Assembly: GCF_000424385.1 (NCBI RefSeq)
Contig: NZ_AUJU01000017.1
Span: 1 to 64,000, forward strand
DNA: 64,000 bases
Source: Butyrivibrio sp. LC3010
Lineage (GTDB): Bacteria; Bacillota; Clostridia; Lachnospirales; Lachnospiraceae
Reading direction: 5' to 3'
A program made the position numbers and the translations under genes. Within the stretch, counting starts at the first letter, position 1. The number at the start of each line of letters is the position of its first letter. Shown in pieces: positions 53,904-63,184 of this stretch. The notes beneath the pieces were generated by a model that was not told the origin of the DNA, searched no databases, and saw only the letters and a list, made by a program, of their open reading frames with translations.

Positions 53904-54704
53904 ATGCCCAAAAAGAAAAAAATAACTGCTGAGGTTGTATCCCAGCATATGTTATCAAACGACATCATGGATTTAAGGTTAAGGACCTGTCTTGCGGAGG
54001 ATGCTAATCCAGGACAGTTTATAGGAGTTTATACACATAACAGATCAACTCTTCTTCCAAGACCTATCAGCATTTGCGAATATGATAAGAATGAGCAGAT
54101 ATTAAGGCTTGTGTACAGAATAGCAGGTAGTGGTACTGCTGAGTTTGCTCTATACGGGCAGGGAGAATCCGTAGATGTGTTAGGAATTTTAGGCAATGGG
54201 TTTCCTCTTGATAAAGCAGCTGGCAAAAGAGTGCTTATAATCGGTGGAGGCATAGGTGTTCCGCCGCTTTTAGGACTTGCAAAAGAGCTTAAAGGCAAAG
54301 AAGGAAATGATGCTGCTGAAAGTGTGACCATGGTTATGGGATATAGAAATTCAGACACGTTTCTTTTGGATGAATTTAAGAATAATGGAGAGCTATTTAT
54401 AGCAACAGAAGACGGTAGTGTGGGAACAAAAGGAAATGTAATAGATGCCTGCAAAGAAAATAATATTACGGCAGATGTTATTTACGCATGTGGTCCCATG
54501 CCAATGCTTAGAGGAATTGCAGCTTATGCAAAGGAAATATCTGCAAAGGCATATTTAAGTCTTGAGGAACGCATGGCCTGTGGTGTTGGAGCCTGTCTTG
54601 GATGTGTATGCAAGACCAAAAACGTCGATGAGCATTCACATGTTAATAATGCAAGAATATGTACTGATGGACCCGTGTTTGATGCAGATGATCTTGAACT
54701 GTGA
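53904..54704 (+). CDS. pyrK: Dihydroorotate dehydrogenase electron-transfer subunit
   Basis: 266 residues. The FAD-binding beta-barrel has RPISICEYD (about 51-59), the NAD-binding part has LIIGGGIGVPPLLGLAKEL, and the C-terminus binds a 2Fe-2S cluster through MACGVGACLGCVC...ARICTDGP. It passes electrons from PyrD to NAD. Partner pyrD starts 64 bases downstream. A GGAAG motif precedes the ATG. Confidence 0.95.
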   Translation: MPKKKKITAEVVSQHMLSNDIMDLRLRTCLAEDANPGQFIGVYTHNRSTLLPRPISICEYDKNEQILRLVYRIAGSGTAEFALYGQGESVDVLGILGNGFPLDKAAGKRVLIIGGGIGVPPLLGLAKELKGKEGNDAAESVTMVMGYRNSDTFLLDEFKNNGELFIATEDGSVGTKGNVIDACKENNITADVIYACGPMPMLRGIAAYAKEISAKAYLSLEERMACGVGACLGCVCKTKNVDEHSHVNNARICTDGPVFDADDLEL

Positions 54705-54768
54705 TCTTTGTCCGGATTCAAATTATTCAGGTAAAATATAGATACAGAGTATAATGAGGTGAAAATCG

Positions 54769-55674
54769 ATGAAAACATCAGTTAATATAGCAGGGGTGGA
54801 ATTTAAAAATCCGGTTATGACAGCTTCCGGAACTTTTGGTTCAGGTATGGAATACTCCGAATTTGTTGATCTCAACAGGCTTGGGGCCGTCGTTACAAAG
54901 GGCGTTGCAAATGTGCCATGGCCAGGAAATCCAACACCAAGGGTTGCAGAGGTTTATGGAGGCATGTTAAATGCTATAGGACTTCAGAATCCCGGAGTGG
55001 ATGTGATGATTGAGCGAGATCTGAAATTTTTAAAGGATTTTGATACAAAAGTTATAGTTAATGTATGCGGAAAAAGTGTTCAGGATTATGTGGATGTTGT
55101 TGAACGTCTTTCTGATGAAGATTCTGTGGATATGCTCGAAATCAATGTATCATGTCCAAATGTTAAGGAAGGCGGAATAGCTTTTGGACAAAATGCTGAT
55201 GCTTTGTATGACATAACAAAAGAGATAAAAAAGCACTCCAAAAAGCCAATTATAATGAAGCTAAGCCCAAATGTAACAAGTATTTCCGATATGGCGAAAG
55301 CAGCTGAGGCAGCAGGCTCCGATGCTATCTCACTTATTAATACAATCACAGGAATGAAAATTGATATTTATAGGAAGACCTTTGCAATTGCAAACAGAAC
55401 CGGAGGATTATCCGGTCCTGCAATTAAACCAATAGCTGTAAGAATGGTCTATGAAGCGGCTCATGCTGTAAATATACCTATTATAGGTATGGGAGGAATT
55501 GCTAATGCAGAGGATGCTATCGAATTCCTGCTTGCAGGAGCAACTGCAATTGCTGTTGGTGCCATGAATTTTCATGATCCATATGCTACCATAAACACAA
55601 TTGAAGGAATAGAAAGATATATGTCTGAACAGAAAATTGATGACATTAACGAACTGATAGGAGCAGTTAAATAA
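54769..55674 (+). CDS. pyrD: Dihydroorotate dehydrogenase, catalytic subunit (class 1B)
   Basis: 301 residues. FMN-binding TIM barrel with TASGTFGSGMEY near the N-terminus, NVSCPNVKEGGIAFG containing the catalytic Cys (class 1 base), and IIGMGGIANAEDAIEFLLAGATAIAVG for FMN phosphate. Oxidises dihydroorotate to orotate with PyrK. GAGGTG precedes the ATG. The next gene is convergent, leaving only two bases between the stops and no free-standing terminator visible. Confidence 0.96.
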   Translation: MKTSVNIAGVEFKNPVMTASGTFGSGMEYSEFVDLNRLGAVVTKGVANVPWPGNPTPRVAEVYGGMLNAIGLQNPGVDVMIERDLKFLKDFDTKVIVNVCGKSVQDYVDVVERLSDEDSVDMLEINVSCPNVKEGGIAFGQNADALYDITKEIKKHSKKPIIMKLSPNVTSISDMAKAAEAAGSDAISLINTITGMKIDIYRKTFAIANRTGGLSGPAIKPIAVRMVYEAAHAVNIPIIGMGGIANAEDAIEFLLAGATAIAVGAMNFHDPYATINTIEGIERYMSEQKIDDINELIGAVK

Positions 55675-55676
55675 TG

Positions 55677-56111
55677 TCAATCTGTCATGTCAGGCATAAA
55701 TGATATACGTACCTTGGAATCAGATAGCTTTTCACCGTCCAGTTGCAGTTCATATTGCACATGGGCGGTGATTTTCTTTTTACTGAGTTCCATCATGAGA
55801 TTACGGGTTATAGCAGTCATCTTCATTAATCCGTAAGGTGTCTCATAATCAGTATCCCATGTCTCACCAAGTCTGAATAGAAGATCTGATGTGACGGCTC
55901 CTGTTTGTGCCATTCTCAGGTAACCTTCTCCAATCTCCAGTCTGTGAGTTGATATGCCGGAGGCAGAATCCTCTTCCTCGTTATTGTCGGAATAAGTAAT
56001 TATATAATTTGAACCATCAAATTCACAGAAAGCCTTCTGCTCGTGTTTTACGATTTCAGGTTTTCCTGTTCCGTGGTCGTGGGCACCAATTATTTTAATA
56101 GTACCGTTCAT
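55677..56111 (-). CDS. DUF1934-family small beta-barrel protein
   Basis: 144 residues, recognised from the DUF1934 pattern (KHEQKAFCEFDGSNYIITYSD..., LRMAQTGAVTSDLLFRLGETWDTDYETPYG, LMMELSKKKITAHVQYELQLDG). The fold is calycin-like; molecular role unknown. AAAGGA precedes ATG 56111, so the longer frame is rejected. It sits 19 bases downstream of ispE on the same strand and is presumably co-transcribed. Confidence 0.82.
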   Translation of the reverse strand: MNGTIKIIGAHDHGTGKPEIVKHEQKAFCEFDGSNYIITYSDNNEEEDSASGISTHRLEIGEGYLRMAQTGAVTSDLLFRLGETWDTDYETPYGLMKMTAITRNLMMELSKKKITAHVQYELQLDGEKLSDSKVRISFMPDMTD

Positions 56112-56130
56112 GTAAATCCTTTCTAATATA

Positions 56131-57003
56131 TTAAACTGTTGTAAGTGGCTTTGTGATGAATAACTCCGGGGCAATACCTTTGCTCTGCAGTTCTTTTACA
56201 GCATTTTCAGCATGTGAAAGATCTTTATTATCGAAGATACCAAAAACTGTAGGACCACTTCCGCTCATACGTGCCCCCATAGCTCCGTTAGCAAGCAGAA
56301 TTTGGCGTATTTCTTCTATAACAGTATATTTTCCGGATGTTATAGGCTCCAATACATTGCCAAGACGCGCTGTTATCCCTGAAAGATCATGGGCTTCAAT
56401 GGCATCTTTGATGCCGTCTATATCAGGATGATCTTCAATAGGAGCGGAGTCCAGGGTTGTATAAGCCCAGGCTGTGGAAACGTCGAGCGCCGGCTTGGCT
56501 ATAACGATATGGCATGATGGCATGTCTTTAAGCGGAGTAAGAATTTCTCCGATTCCTTCAGAAAGTGCTGTGCCACCCTTGATGCAGTAGGGAATATCTG
56601 CACCTTTTTTTATAGCAAGATCACATAACTGATCTATGGAAAGTGACAGATTCCAAAGCTCGTTTAATGCGATATATGTTGCAGCAGCATCTGTACTGCC
56701 ACCTGCCATTCCGGCTGCCATGGGAATATGTTTTTCCAAACGGATTGTAGCGCCTTTGTCCGGAACATTGCAGTAATTTCTTAGCTGGTCAGCGGCTTTC
56801 CATATGAGATTATGCTCATCTGTAGGAATCCTGGGATCATCAGTTTCTATGACTATTTTGCTGTCTGTTCTTTCAGAAAAACTAAGTTTATCAGATAGAT
56901 CAATGCTTTGCATTATCATTCTTACGAGGTGATAACCATCATCCCGCCTGCCTGTGACATCAAGGCCAAGGTTGATTTTTGCATATGCGTTTCTAGTGAT
57001 CAA
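56131..57003 (-). CDS. ispE: 4-diphosphocytidyl-2-C-methyl-D-erythritol kinase
   Basis: 290 residues of the GHMP kinase fold: AYAKINLGLDVTGRRDDGYH, the ATP loop PMAAGMAGGSTDAA (about 92-105) and the C-terminal MSGSGPTVFG. It phosphorylates CDP-methylerythritol in the MEP isoprenoid pathway. The start codon is TTG, with GGAGG nine bases upstream; no ATG fits. It leads an operon with the DUF1934 gene. Confidence 0.95.
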   Translation of the reverse strand: MITRNAYAKINLGLDVTGRRDDGYHLVRMIMQSIDLSDKLSFSERTDSKIVIETDDPRIPTDEHNLIWKAADQLRNYCNVPDKGATIRLEKHIPMAAGMAGGSTDAAATYIALNELWNLSLSIDQLCDLAIKKGADIPYCIKGGTALSEGIGEILTPLKDMPSCHIVIAKPALDVSTAWAYTTLDSAPIEDHPDIDGIKDAIEAHDLSGITARLGNVLEPITSGKYTVIEEIRQILLANGAMGARMSGSGPTVFGIFDNKDLSHAENAVKELQSKGIAPELFITKPLTTV

Positions 57004-57352
57004 ATTTATTATCCTCCATTAATTATAAGAACATGATCAGATAAGACATCTAAGGCATAATTTTTCTTAGGAAAGAAGAAACCATATTTGACCGGTCTGC
57101 ATCTTTAATTAGAAAGTATACCCGGCAAAGGTATAAAATTAATGTCCAAAGATTATCTTAGCTGTTTGTATAATAGCACAAAATGATCCAAATAGTTAAA
57201 ACAGGCGGAGTTTATAAATTATTTATAGGATACATTTATAAGAAAAGAGGCAACATTAATTTTATATTTTTTTAATTGAAAAGTATGGAAAAACTACTTA
57301 AGGTTAAAGTGATATAAGACGATAAATAAGATGAGTAATACTGTAAGTATGT
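57004..57352. other. Intergenic region upstream of ispE and of repeat C
   Basis: About 350 AT-rich bases without a gene. It must hold the ispE promoter (minus) and possibly that of the 57569 gene (plus); a TATAAT box at about 57170 reading right is the only box I can point to, without a clear -35. Confidence 0.55.
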
Positions 57353-57516
57353 CTAGTGTCTTGTCTGAATGACAATTTGATAAATTACTTGTCTAATTCT
57401 CAATACGCTTCGTCATCTTCAATCGCCGTAGCCACCGCTACGACTCATTCAGATTCCTAGCCTATTGAGAATGATACTTCGTAATTAAATCAAAAGTCAC
57501 CCAGACAAAACACTAG
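57353..57516. repeat. 164-bp palindromic repeat, copy C
   Basis: Ends CTAGTGTCTTGTCTG and CAGACAAAACACTAG form imperfect inverted arms; the inner stem is CGTAGC/GCTACG in the core. The left about 98 bases are identical, inverted, to copy B. No coding content. Confidence 0.78.
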
Positions 57517-57568
57517 GCATACATAGTCGTATCGGCGTCAGATCATTTGGCGTAGAAAAGGAGTTCAT

Positions 57569-58216
57569 ATGGGCGTAAACGGAGTTACAGGTTTAGACCA
57601 GGCCAGCACGTATTACGAGCCGACAACGACCGCAAAAGCCGCAGAAGCTACATCTGAAGATAAAACGGCAAAGACCGCTGAGGCAAAAAACGATAAGGCT
57701 GCGGTTTTTGAAAAGTCGGATAATACCAGTGCCGTAGGTTCGACCAATAAAACCTATAAGAAGAATGAAGCAGTGATCAGTATGTTGAAAAATGACCTTG
57801 AAGAGAGGCAGAATCAGCTTAAGGATATTGTCTCACAGATGATGTCAAAGCAGGGAGTTGCTATTGGAAAAGCCGATGATATCTGGTCATTTTTGGCAAA
57901 GGGTGATTTTACTATTGATGAAGCTGCAAAGAAAAAGGCGCAGGAAGAGATCTCTGAGGATGGCTATTGGGGAGTTAAGCAGACTTCACAACGCATTTTG
58001 GATTTTGCAAATGCATTAACAGGCGGTGATCCCGGCCAGATTGACAAGATGCGTTCCGCATTTGAAAAAGGCTTTAAAGAAGCCACAAATTCCTGGGGAA
58101 AAGAATTGCCTGATATTTCAAAGCAGACATATGATGCTGTGATGAAAGGGTTCGATGATATGGCAGCTAAGAATAATACAGAAGCGCCGGTTGAGGATAA
58201 CCCTGAAATCGTTTAA
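57569..58216 (+). CDS. DUF5610-like protein of unknown function
   Basis: 215 residues. The first 70 are low complexity (Ala, Thr, Lys, Glu) and probably disordered. A helical domain from about 75 to 200 contains DGYWGVKQTSQRILDFANALTGGDPGQIDKMRSAFEKGF and ISKQTYDAVMKGFDDM, which recalls DUF5610 (sometimes mis-named hydrogenase-4 component G); the resemblance is from memory. No signal peptide. AAGGAG precedes the ATG. It stands alone with its own strong terminator. Confidence 0.68.
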   Translation: MGVNGVTGLDQASTYYEPTTTAKAAEATSEDKTAKTAEAKNDKAAVFEKSDNTSAVGSTNKTYKKNEAVISMLKNDLEERQNQLKDIVSQMMSKQGVAIGKADDIWSFLAKGDFTIDEAAKKKAQEEISEDGYWGVKQTSQRILDFANALTGGDPGQIDKMRSAFEKGFKEATNSWGKELPDISKQTYDAVMKGFDDMAAKNNTEAPVEDNPEIV

Positions 58217-58300
58217 AGCTGAGTAAAGTGATCACAGTCTTCGGTATTTTATGCGGTTTTATTGAGTTTTGGGATAAATTTAATTATGAAAGAAGCGTAT

Positions 58301-58340
58301 AACCTCTTTCTCTGAGTAGTTTCGGAGAAAGAGGTTTTTA
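58301..58340 (+). terminator. Terminator of the DUF5610-like gene
   Basis: Perfect 12-base arms AACCTCTTTCTC and GAGAAAGAGGTT followed by TTTTA. Confidence 0.9.
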
Positions 58341-58356
58341 TATATAAGCAGATCTT

Positions 58357-58421
58357 ATAGGTAACGTAAGTGTATAGTGATTGTATTACCTATTGACGTG
58401 GTAGGTAAATAGAAGTATTAT
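58357..58421 (+). promoter_or_regulatory. metY promoter with TTACCTA/TAGGTAA operator repeats
   Basis: -35 TTGACG (58393-58398), 17-base spacer, -10 TATTAT (58416-58421). TTACCTA (58386-58392) and TAGGTAA (58402-58408) form an inverted repeat around the -35 box. A third TAGGTAA (58358-58364) lies upstream and pairs with the middle copy. This should bind a repressor; a sulfur-status regulator is a reasonable guess. Confidence 0.75.
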
Positions 58422-58484
58422 TTTTTCAACAAGTTACAGAGACGAAAAAACAGCTTAAGAGCTTTGCAAGAGAGGAGAAAAGGT

Positions 58485-59765
58485 ATGAGCAATTATAAGT
58501 TTGAGACACTTCAGTTACACGTTGGGCAGGAGCAGCCTGATCCGGCAACAGATGCAAGAGCGGTTCCGATTTATCAGACCACTTCCTATGTGTTTAGAAA
58601 CAGCCAGCATGCAGCAGACAGATTCGGACTTGCTGATGCGGGAAATATTTATGGAAGACTTACAAATTCAACTCAGGATGTTTTGGAAAAAAGAATCGCA
58701 GCTCTTGAGGGCGGTAGTGCAGCACTTGCGGTTGCATCAGGAGCAGCAGCAATAACATATACAATACAGGCACTTGCAGCAAATGGTGGACATATCGTTG
58801 CTCAGAAGACCATCTATGGTGGAAGCTACAATCTTCTTGCACATACATTACCGCAGTACGGTGTAAATACAACTTTTGTTGATGCACATAATCTTGATGA
58901 AGTAGAAGGTGCTATTCAGGATAATACAAGAGCTATATATCTTGAAACATTGGGAAATCCTAACAGTGATATTCCGGACATTGATGCGATTGCTGAGATT
59001 GCACATAAGCATGGACTTCCTCTTGTTATAGATAATACATTCGGAACACCTTATCTTATCAGACCTATTGAACATGGTGCAGACATTGTTGTACATTCTG
59101 CTACAAAGTTCATCGGAGGTCATGGTACAACTCTTGGCGGAATAATTGTTGAGTCAGGAAAGTTTAACTGGAAGGAAAGCGGCAAATATCCAAATATCGC
59201 TGAGCCCAATCCCAGCTATCATGGTATATCTTTCTATGATGCTGTTGGCCCTGCTGCATTTGTAACATTTATCAGAGCAATCCTTCTTAGAGATACAGGT
59301 GCTACTATATCACCATTCAATGCATTCTTACTTTTACAGGGTGTAGAGACATTGTCGCTCAGACTTGACAGACATGCAGAGAATACCAAGAAGGTTGTAA
59401 AATTCCTGAATTCACATCCTCAGGTTGAAAAGGTTAATCATCCTTCAATTGCAGATCATCCTGATCATGCACTTTATGAAAAGTATTTCCCTAACGGAGG
59501 TGCATCCATTTTCACATTTGAAATTAAGGGTGGAAAAGAAGCAGCATGGAAGTTTATCGACAATCTTGAGATATTCTCACTTCTTGCAAATGTTGCAGAT
59601 GTAAAGAGCCTTGTAATTCATCCTGCTACAACAACTCATTCCCAGCTTTCCGATGAAGAGCTTAAGGATCAGGGAATAAGTCAGAGTACAATCAGACTTT
59701 CAATAGGAACGGAACATATTGATGATATTATTGCAGACCTTGAAAAAGGCTTTGCAGCAATATAA
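58485..59765 (+). CDS. metY: O-acetylhomoserine sulfhydrylase
   Basis: 426 residues, the length of MetY rather than the shorter cystathionine enzymes. Pyridoxal-phosphate lysine K208 in SATKFIGGHGTTLGG; substrate and cofactor blocks ETLGNPNSDIPDIDAIAEIAH and VADVKSLVIHPATTTHSQL are conserved. It makes homocysteine from O-acetylhomoserine and sulfide, giving direct sulfide assimilation into methionine. GAGGAG before ATG 58485 sets the start. Promoter with clear operator repeats upstream; 40-bp palindromic terminator downstream. Confidence 0.95.
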   Translation: MSNYKFETLQLHVGQEQPDPATDARAVPIYQTTSYVFRNSQHAADRFGLADAGNIYGRLTNSTQDVLEKRIAALEGGSAALAVASGAAAITYTIQALAANGGHIVAQKTIYGGSYNLLAHTLPQYGVNTTFVDAHNLDEVEGAIQDNTRAIYLETLGNPNSDIPDIDAIAEIAHKHGLPLVIDNTFGTPYLIRPIEHGADIVVHSATKFIGGHGTTLGGIIVESGKFNWKESGKYPNIAEPNPSYHGISFYDAVGPAAFVTFIRAILLRDTGATISPFNAFLLLQGVETLSLRLDRHAENTKKVVKFLNSHPQVEKVNHPSIADHPDHALYEKYFPNGGASIFTFEIKGGKEAAWKFIDNLEIFSLLANVADVKSLVIHPATTTHSQLSDEELKDQGISQSTIRLSIGTEHIDDIIADLEKGFAAI

Positions 59766-59809
59766 ATAATTTAAAATTTGCCATTATTAAAAATATCCTT
59801 TAACCAAAA

Positions 59810-59849
59810 AAACATCCTTAATTCATAAGCTTATGAATTAAGGATGTTT
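59810..59849. terminator. 40-bp perfect palindrome, bidirectional terminator
   Basis: Twenty-base perfect arms centred on AAGCTT, flanked by A and T runs on both sides, between convergent metY and the 59871 gene. Confidence 0.88.
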
Positions 59850-59870
59850 AATTTTTTGATGTTTATAAGA

Positions 59871-60344
59871 TTATTTAACGGGCTTTGCACCGGCTTTTTC
59901 CTGAGCCTTAGCAACAAGATTTTTCCAAAAGCCTTTCTTTTCTTCAACTACTGCATTGCCACCACGAATACCTCTTACAGATAAAACGTAGATACCGCTG
60001 ACTTCTGCCTTAACCTCTTTCTTTACCGGAACAGAATCAAAAATCTTTTCATCACAAACGAGATTCATGATCTGAGGACCAACCTTAACTTTTAGGATTG
60101 GAAGCTTGGAACGGCGAAGGAGCTTAGGTGTGTTCTCAAGAACTGCGGAGGGAAGACCAGCTTCATTGATTCTCATTCTCTTTTTATCAATGATAAGCAT
60201 CGAAACGCTCTGTTTCATTGCCTCCATCTGTGCCTGTTGCTCTTCCTGTCGTTTCTGCGCCCGTCTTCCGAGAATTGTAAGCACAACCAGAGCAATTGCG
60301 AGTATAACAAAGATTACTAAAATAACGATTAATACCGGATTCAA
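59871..60344 (-). CDS. Membrane-anchored small protein of unknown function
   Basis: 157 residues. One N-terminal membrane helix (about 4-26, VLIVILVIFVILAIALVVLTIL), a basic/glutamine-rich coiled segment (RRAQKRQEEQQAQMEAMKQS), then a compact beta-rich domain (about 45-130) with MLIIDKKRMRINEAGLP and ILKVKVGPQIMNLVCDEKIFDSV, and a basic amphipathic tail. Orientation suggests the domain is cytosolic. I do not recognise a named family. Terminates at the convergent palindrome; AGGAATG-type ribosome site. Confidence 0.7.
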   Translation of the reverse strand: MNPVLIVILVIFVILAIALVVLTILGRRAQKRQEEQQAQMEAMKQSVSMLIIDKKRMRINEAGLPSAVLENTPKLLRRSKLPILKVKVGPQIMNLVCDEKIFDSVPVKKEVKAEVSGIYVLSVRGIRGGNAVVEEKKGFWKNLVAKAQEKAGAKPVK

Positions 60345-60521
60345 AACATTCCTCCAAATTTAAAACTAAACAATTTATTAAATATTACAAGTTTCTGTGC
60401 AGATTGTATTTTATCATTGAATTGCGTATCAGGCAACAAAATACTTTAACATAAGAAGAAACTGTGCTAGTATAAAAAAAGTTTATTTTAATATGGAAGT
60501 TAAATTAAGGAGTAAATATTT

Positions 60522-61775
60522 ATGAAAAAATTTATAACTGCAATGACGGCTGTAGTAGTTGCTGCCAGTATGCTTGCAGGATGTGCAAAATCCGGAGCGG
60601 GTGCAGATGCTGCATATCTTAAAGATATTGATTTAGATAAGTATGTGACACTTGGAGATTATAAAGGCGTTTCAATTGAGGTTAAATCCCCTGAGGTTAA
60701 TGACGAAGAAGTTGAGCAATACATGCAGTATATCAGTTCTTCAATGAAAGCTACCGTTGAGGTGACTGACAGAGCTGTTCAGGAAGGCGATACGGTAAAT
60801 ATTGATTATTCCGGCAAAAGAGCTGATACCGGAGAGGTATTCGATGGTGGTACTGCTGAAGGTTATGATCTTACAATAGGTTCCAAAACATTTATAGATG
60901 GTTTTGAAGATGGTCTTGTAGGTGCTCAGATTGGTGAGACAAGGGATCTGAATCTTAAATTCCCTGATAACTACAGTGCTACAGAGCTTGCAGGAGCAGA
61001 CGTAATCTTTACCGTAAAGGTTAACAGTATTAAAGTTAAGCCTGATCTTGATGATGCATATGCTGCTTCACTGGGAATTGAGAATGTTTCAACAATTGAT
61101 GAGCTTAAGACTTACCTTAAAGACAGACTTCTTGAGGAAAAACAGACAGATTATAAGAACGAAGTAAACTCAAAAATACTTGAAGCTGTTACTGCCAATT
61201 GTAAATTTGTTGAGCCTCCAAAGTCTGCTTTGGAAAGATTCAAAGGACTTTACAGCGATCAGGCTAACATGGTTGCATCATATTACTCAGCAAATTATGG
61301 AACTAACTACACAACAGATCAGGTTCTTTCAATGATGATGGCACAGGAAGGCTTTTCAGGTGAGCAGACTGAGTATCTTGATAATAAATCAATAGAGCTT
61401 GCAGAGCAGTTTATCATGCTTGGAGCAATTGCCAAGCTTGAGGGAATTGAAGTGACAGATGATGAGCTTAATGAGAAGCTTCAGAATGATATGACCAATG
61501 CCAATATTACTGCTGAAGAAGGCAAGACAATTGACAGTGTTGATGAATATAAAAAGACTGTAGATGTAGAAAATATTGAAGAGAATCTCCTCACTAATAA
61601 GGTGATTGAATTCCTTGCTGAAAATGCTAATGTTACTGATCCTGCACCAACTTCAGATGCAGCAGAAGCAGAGAGCAGTGAAGTTGAGGAAGGTAACGAT
61701 ACTGCAGAGGATGCAGAGGCAACAGAAAGTACAGATGCGGCAGCTAGTTCAGAAGAAGCAGATACTGCTGAGTGA
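60522..61775 (+). CDS. Secreted trigger-factor-like foldase lipoprotein
   Basis: 417 residues. Lipobox LAGC, then a FKBP peptidyl-prolyl isomerase domain (about 75-165: VQEGDTVNIDYSGKRADTGEVFDGG ... IGSKTFIDGFEDGLVGAQIGETR) and a helical trigger-factor-type C-terminal chaperone domain (about 170-375), with a disordered acidic tail. The ribosome-binding N-terminal domain of normal trigger factor is absent and replaced by the lipoprotein signal, so it probably folds exported proteins outside the membrane. AAGGAG precedes the ATG. It is 15 bases upstream of asnS, an odd operon partner. Confidence 0.88.
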   Translation: MKKFITAMTAVVVAASMLAGCAKSGAGADAAYLKDIDLDKYVTLGDYKGVSIEVKSPEVNDEEVEQYMQYISSSMKATVEVTDRAVQEGDTVNIDYSGKRADTGEVFDGGTAEGYDLTIGSKTFIDGFEDGLVGAQIGETRDLNLKFPDNYSATELAGADVIFTVKVNSIKVKPDLDDAYAASLGIENVSTIDELKTYLKDRLLEEKQTDYKNEVNSKILEAVTANCKFVEPPKSALERFKGLYSDQANMVASYYSANYGTNYTTDQVLSMMMAQEGFSGEQTEYLDNKSIELAEQFIMLGAIAKLEGIEVTDDELNEKLQNDMTNANITAEEGKTIDSVDEYKKTVDVENIEENLLTNKVIEFLAENANVTDPAPTSDAAEAESSEVEEGNDTAEDAEATESTDAAASSEEADTAE

Positions 61776-61790
61776 TAATAGGAGGCAAGA

Positions 61791-63182
61791 ATGGAACTGA
61801 CAGATATCAGAGAGCTTTTTCAGGCTCCGGAGAAATATGCTGATAAAAAAGTAACAGTTGGTGGATGGATCAGAAGTATCCGCGATTCAAAAGCAATTGG
61901 ATTCATTGTTTTGAATGACGGAACTTATTTCACACCATTACAGGTAGTATATTCAGATAGTCTTAATAACTTTGCTGAGGTAAGTAAGTTAAATGTTGGA
62001 TCAGCAATAATAGCTGAAGGTACAATTGTTTTGACACCAGGCGCAAAGCAGCCTTTCGAAATGCAGGCTGAGACAGTCACAATAGAGGGACCTTCTACTC
62101 CTGATTTTCCTCTTCAGAAGAAGCGTCACTCCCTTGAGTTTTTGAGAACTATTCCTCATCTGCGTGCCCGCACAAATACATTTGAGGCAGTGTTCAGAGT
62201 TCGTTCTCTTGCAGCATATGCAATACATTCATTCTTCCAGGAGAGAGGTTTTGTCTATGTTCACACTCCTCTTATTACAGGAAGTGACTGTGAAGGTGCA
62301 GGTGAAATGTTCCAGGTAACAACCATGGACTTAAACAATGTACCTAAGACAGAGGATGGACAGGTTGATTACTCACAGGATTTCTTCGGAAAACCAGTTA
62401 ACCTTACAGTATCAGGACAGCTTAATGTTGAGACATATGCCTTTGCTTTTAAGAATGTTTACACTTTTGGACCTACATTCAGAGCAGAGAATTCTAACAC
62501 AACAAGACATGCTGCAGAATTCTGGATGATCGAACCTGAGATGTGTTTTGCAGATTTGAAGGATGATTGTGATTGTGCTGAGGCTATGCTCAAGTATGTA
62601 ATTAATTATGTACTTGAAAACGCTCCTGCTGAGATGGAGTTCTTCAATTCATTTGTTGATAAGGGACTTATCGAAAGACTTAAGAACGTTGCTAATAGTG
62701 AATTCGGAAGAATTACTTATACAGAAGCAGTTGAAATACTTAAGAAGCATAATGACCAGTTTGATTATAAGGTTGAGTGGGGCTCAGACCTTCAGACAGA
62801 GCATGAGAGATTCCTCACAGAGCAGGTATTTAAGAAGCCTGTATTCGTAACTGACTATCCTAAGGAAATAAAGGCCTTCTATATGAAGCTTAATGAGGAT
62901 GGTAAGACAGTAGCAGCTGCTGACTGCCTTGTACCCGGAATTGGTGAGATCGTAGGTGGAAGCCAGAGAGAAGATGACCTCGAAATCCTTGAAAAGAGAA
63001 TGGATGAGCTGGGACTTAAGAAGGAAGATTATCAGTTCTATCTTGATCTTCGCCGTTATGGCTCAGTAAGACATGCAGGATTTGGTCTTGGATTTGAGCG
63101 CTGCGTTATGTATCTTACAGGTATGGGTAACATTCGTGACGTTGAGTCATTCCCCAGAACAGTTGGAAACTGCGACTTATAA
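61791..63182 (+). CDS. asnS: Asparaginyl-tRNA synthetase
   Basis: 463 residues, class II synthetase. An N-terminal OB-fold anticodon-binding domain (about 15-100, [24 protein letters not shown]) is followed by the catalytic core with motif 2 ([22 protein letters not shown]) and motif 3 ([25 protein letters not shown]). Cytoplasmic; charges tRNA-Asn. AGGAGG precedes the ATG. It is followed two bases later by a GtrII-like membrane gene, and preceded by the trigger-factor-like lipoprotein gene. Confidence 0.97.
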   Translation: MELTDIRELFQAPEKYADKKVTVGGWIRSIRDSKAIGFIVLNDGTYFTPLQVVYSDSLNNFAEVSKLNVGSAIIAEGTIVLTPGAKQPFEMQAETVTIEGPSTPDFPLQKKRHSLEFLRTIPHLRARTNTFEAVFRVRSLAAYAIHSFFQERGFVYVHTPLITGSDCEGAGEMFQVTTMDLNNVPKTEDGQVDYSQDFFGKPVNLTVSGQLNVETYAFAFKNVYTFGPTFRAENSNTTRHAAEFWMIEPEMCFADLKDDCDCAEAMLKYVINYVLENAPAEMEFFNSFVDKGLIERLKNVANSEFGRITYTEAVEILKKHNDQFDYKVEWGSDLQTEHERFLTEQVFKKPVFVTDYPKEIKAFYMKLNEDGKTVAAADCLVPGIGEIVGGSQREDDLEILEKRMDELGLKKEDYQFYLDLRRYGSVRHAGFGLGFERCVMYLTGMGNIRDVESFPRTVGNCDL

Positions 63183-63184
63183 TT

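Noticed and set aside
57301..57345. Sigma-28 type promoter (TAAA ... CGATAA) upstream of the DUF5610-like gene
   Set aside because: Spacing between the two boxes is about six bases too short, and it lies on the far side of repeat C from the gene.
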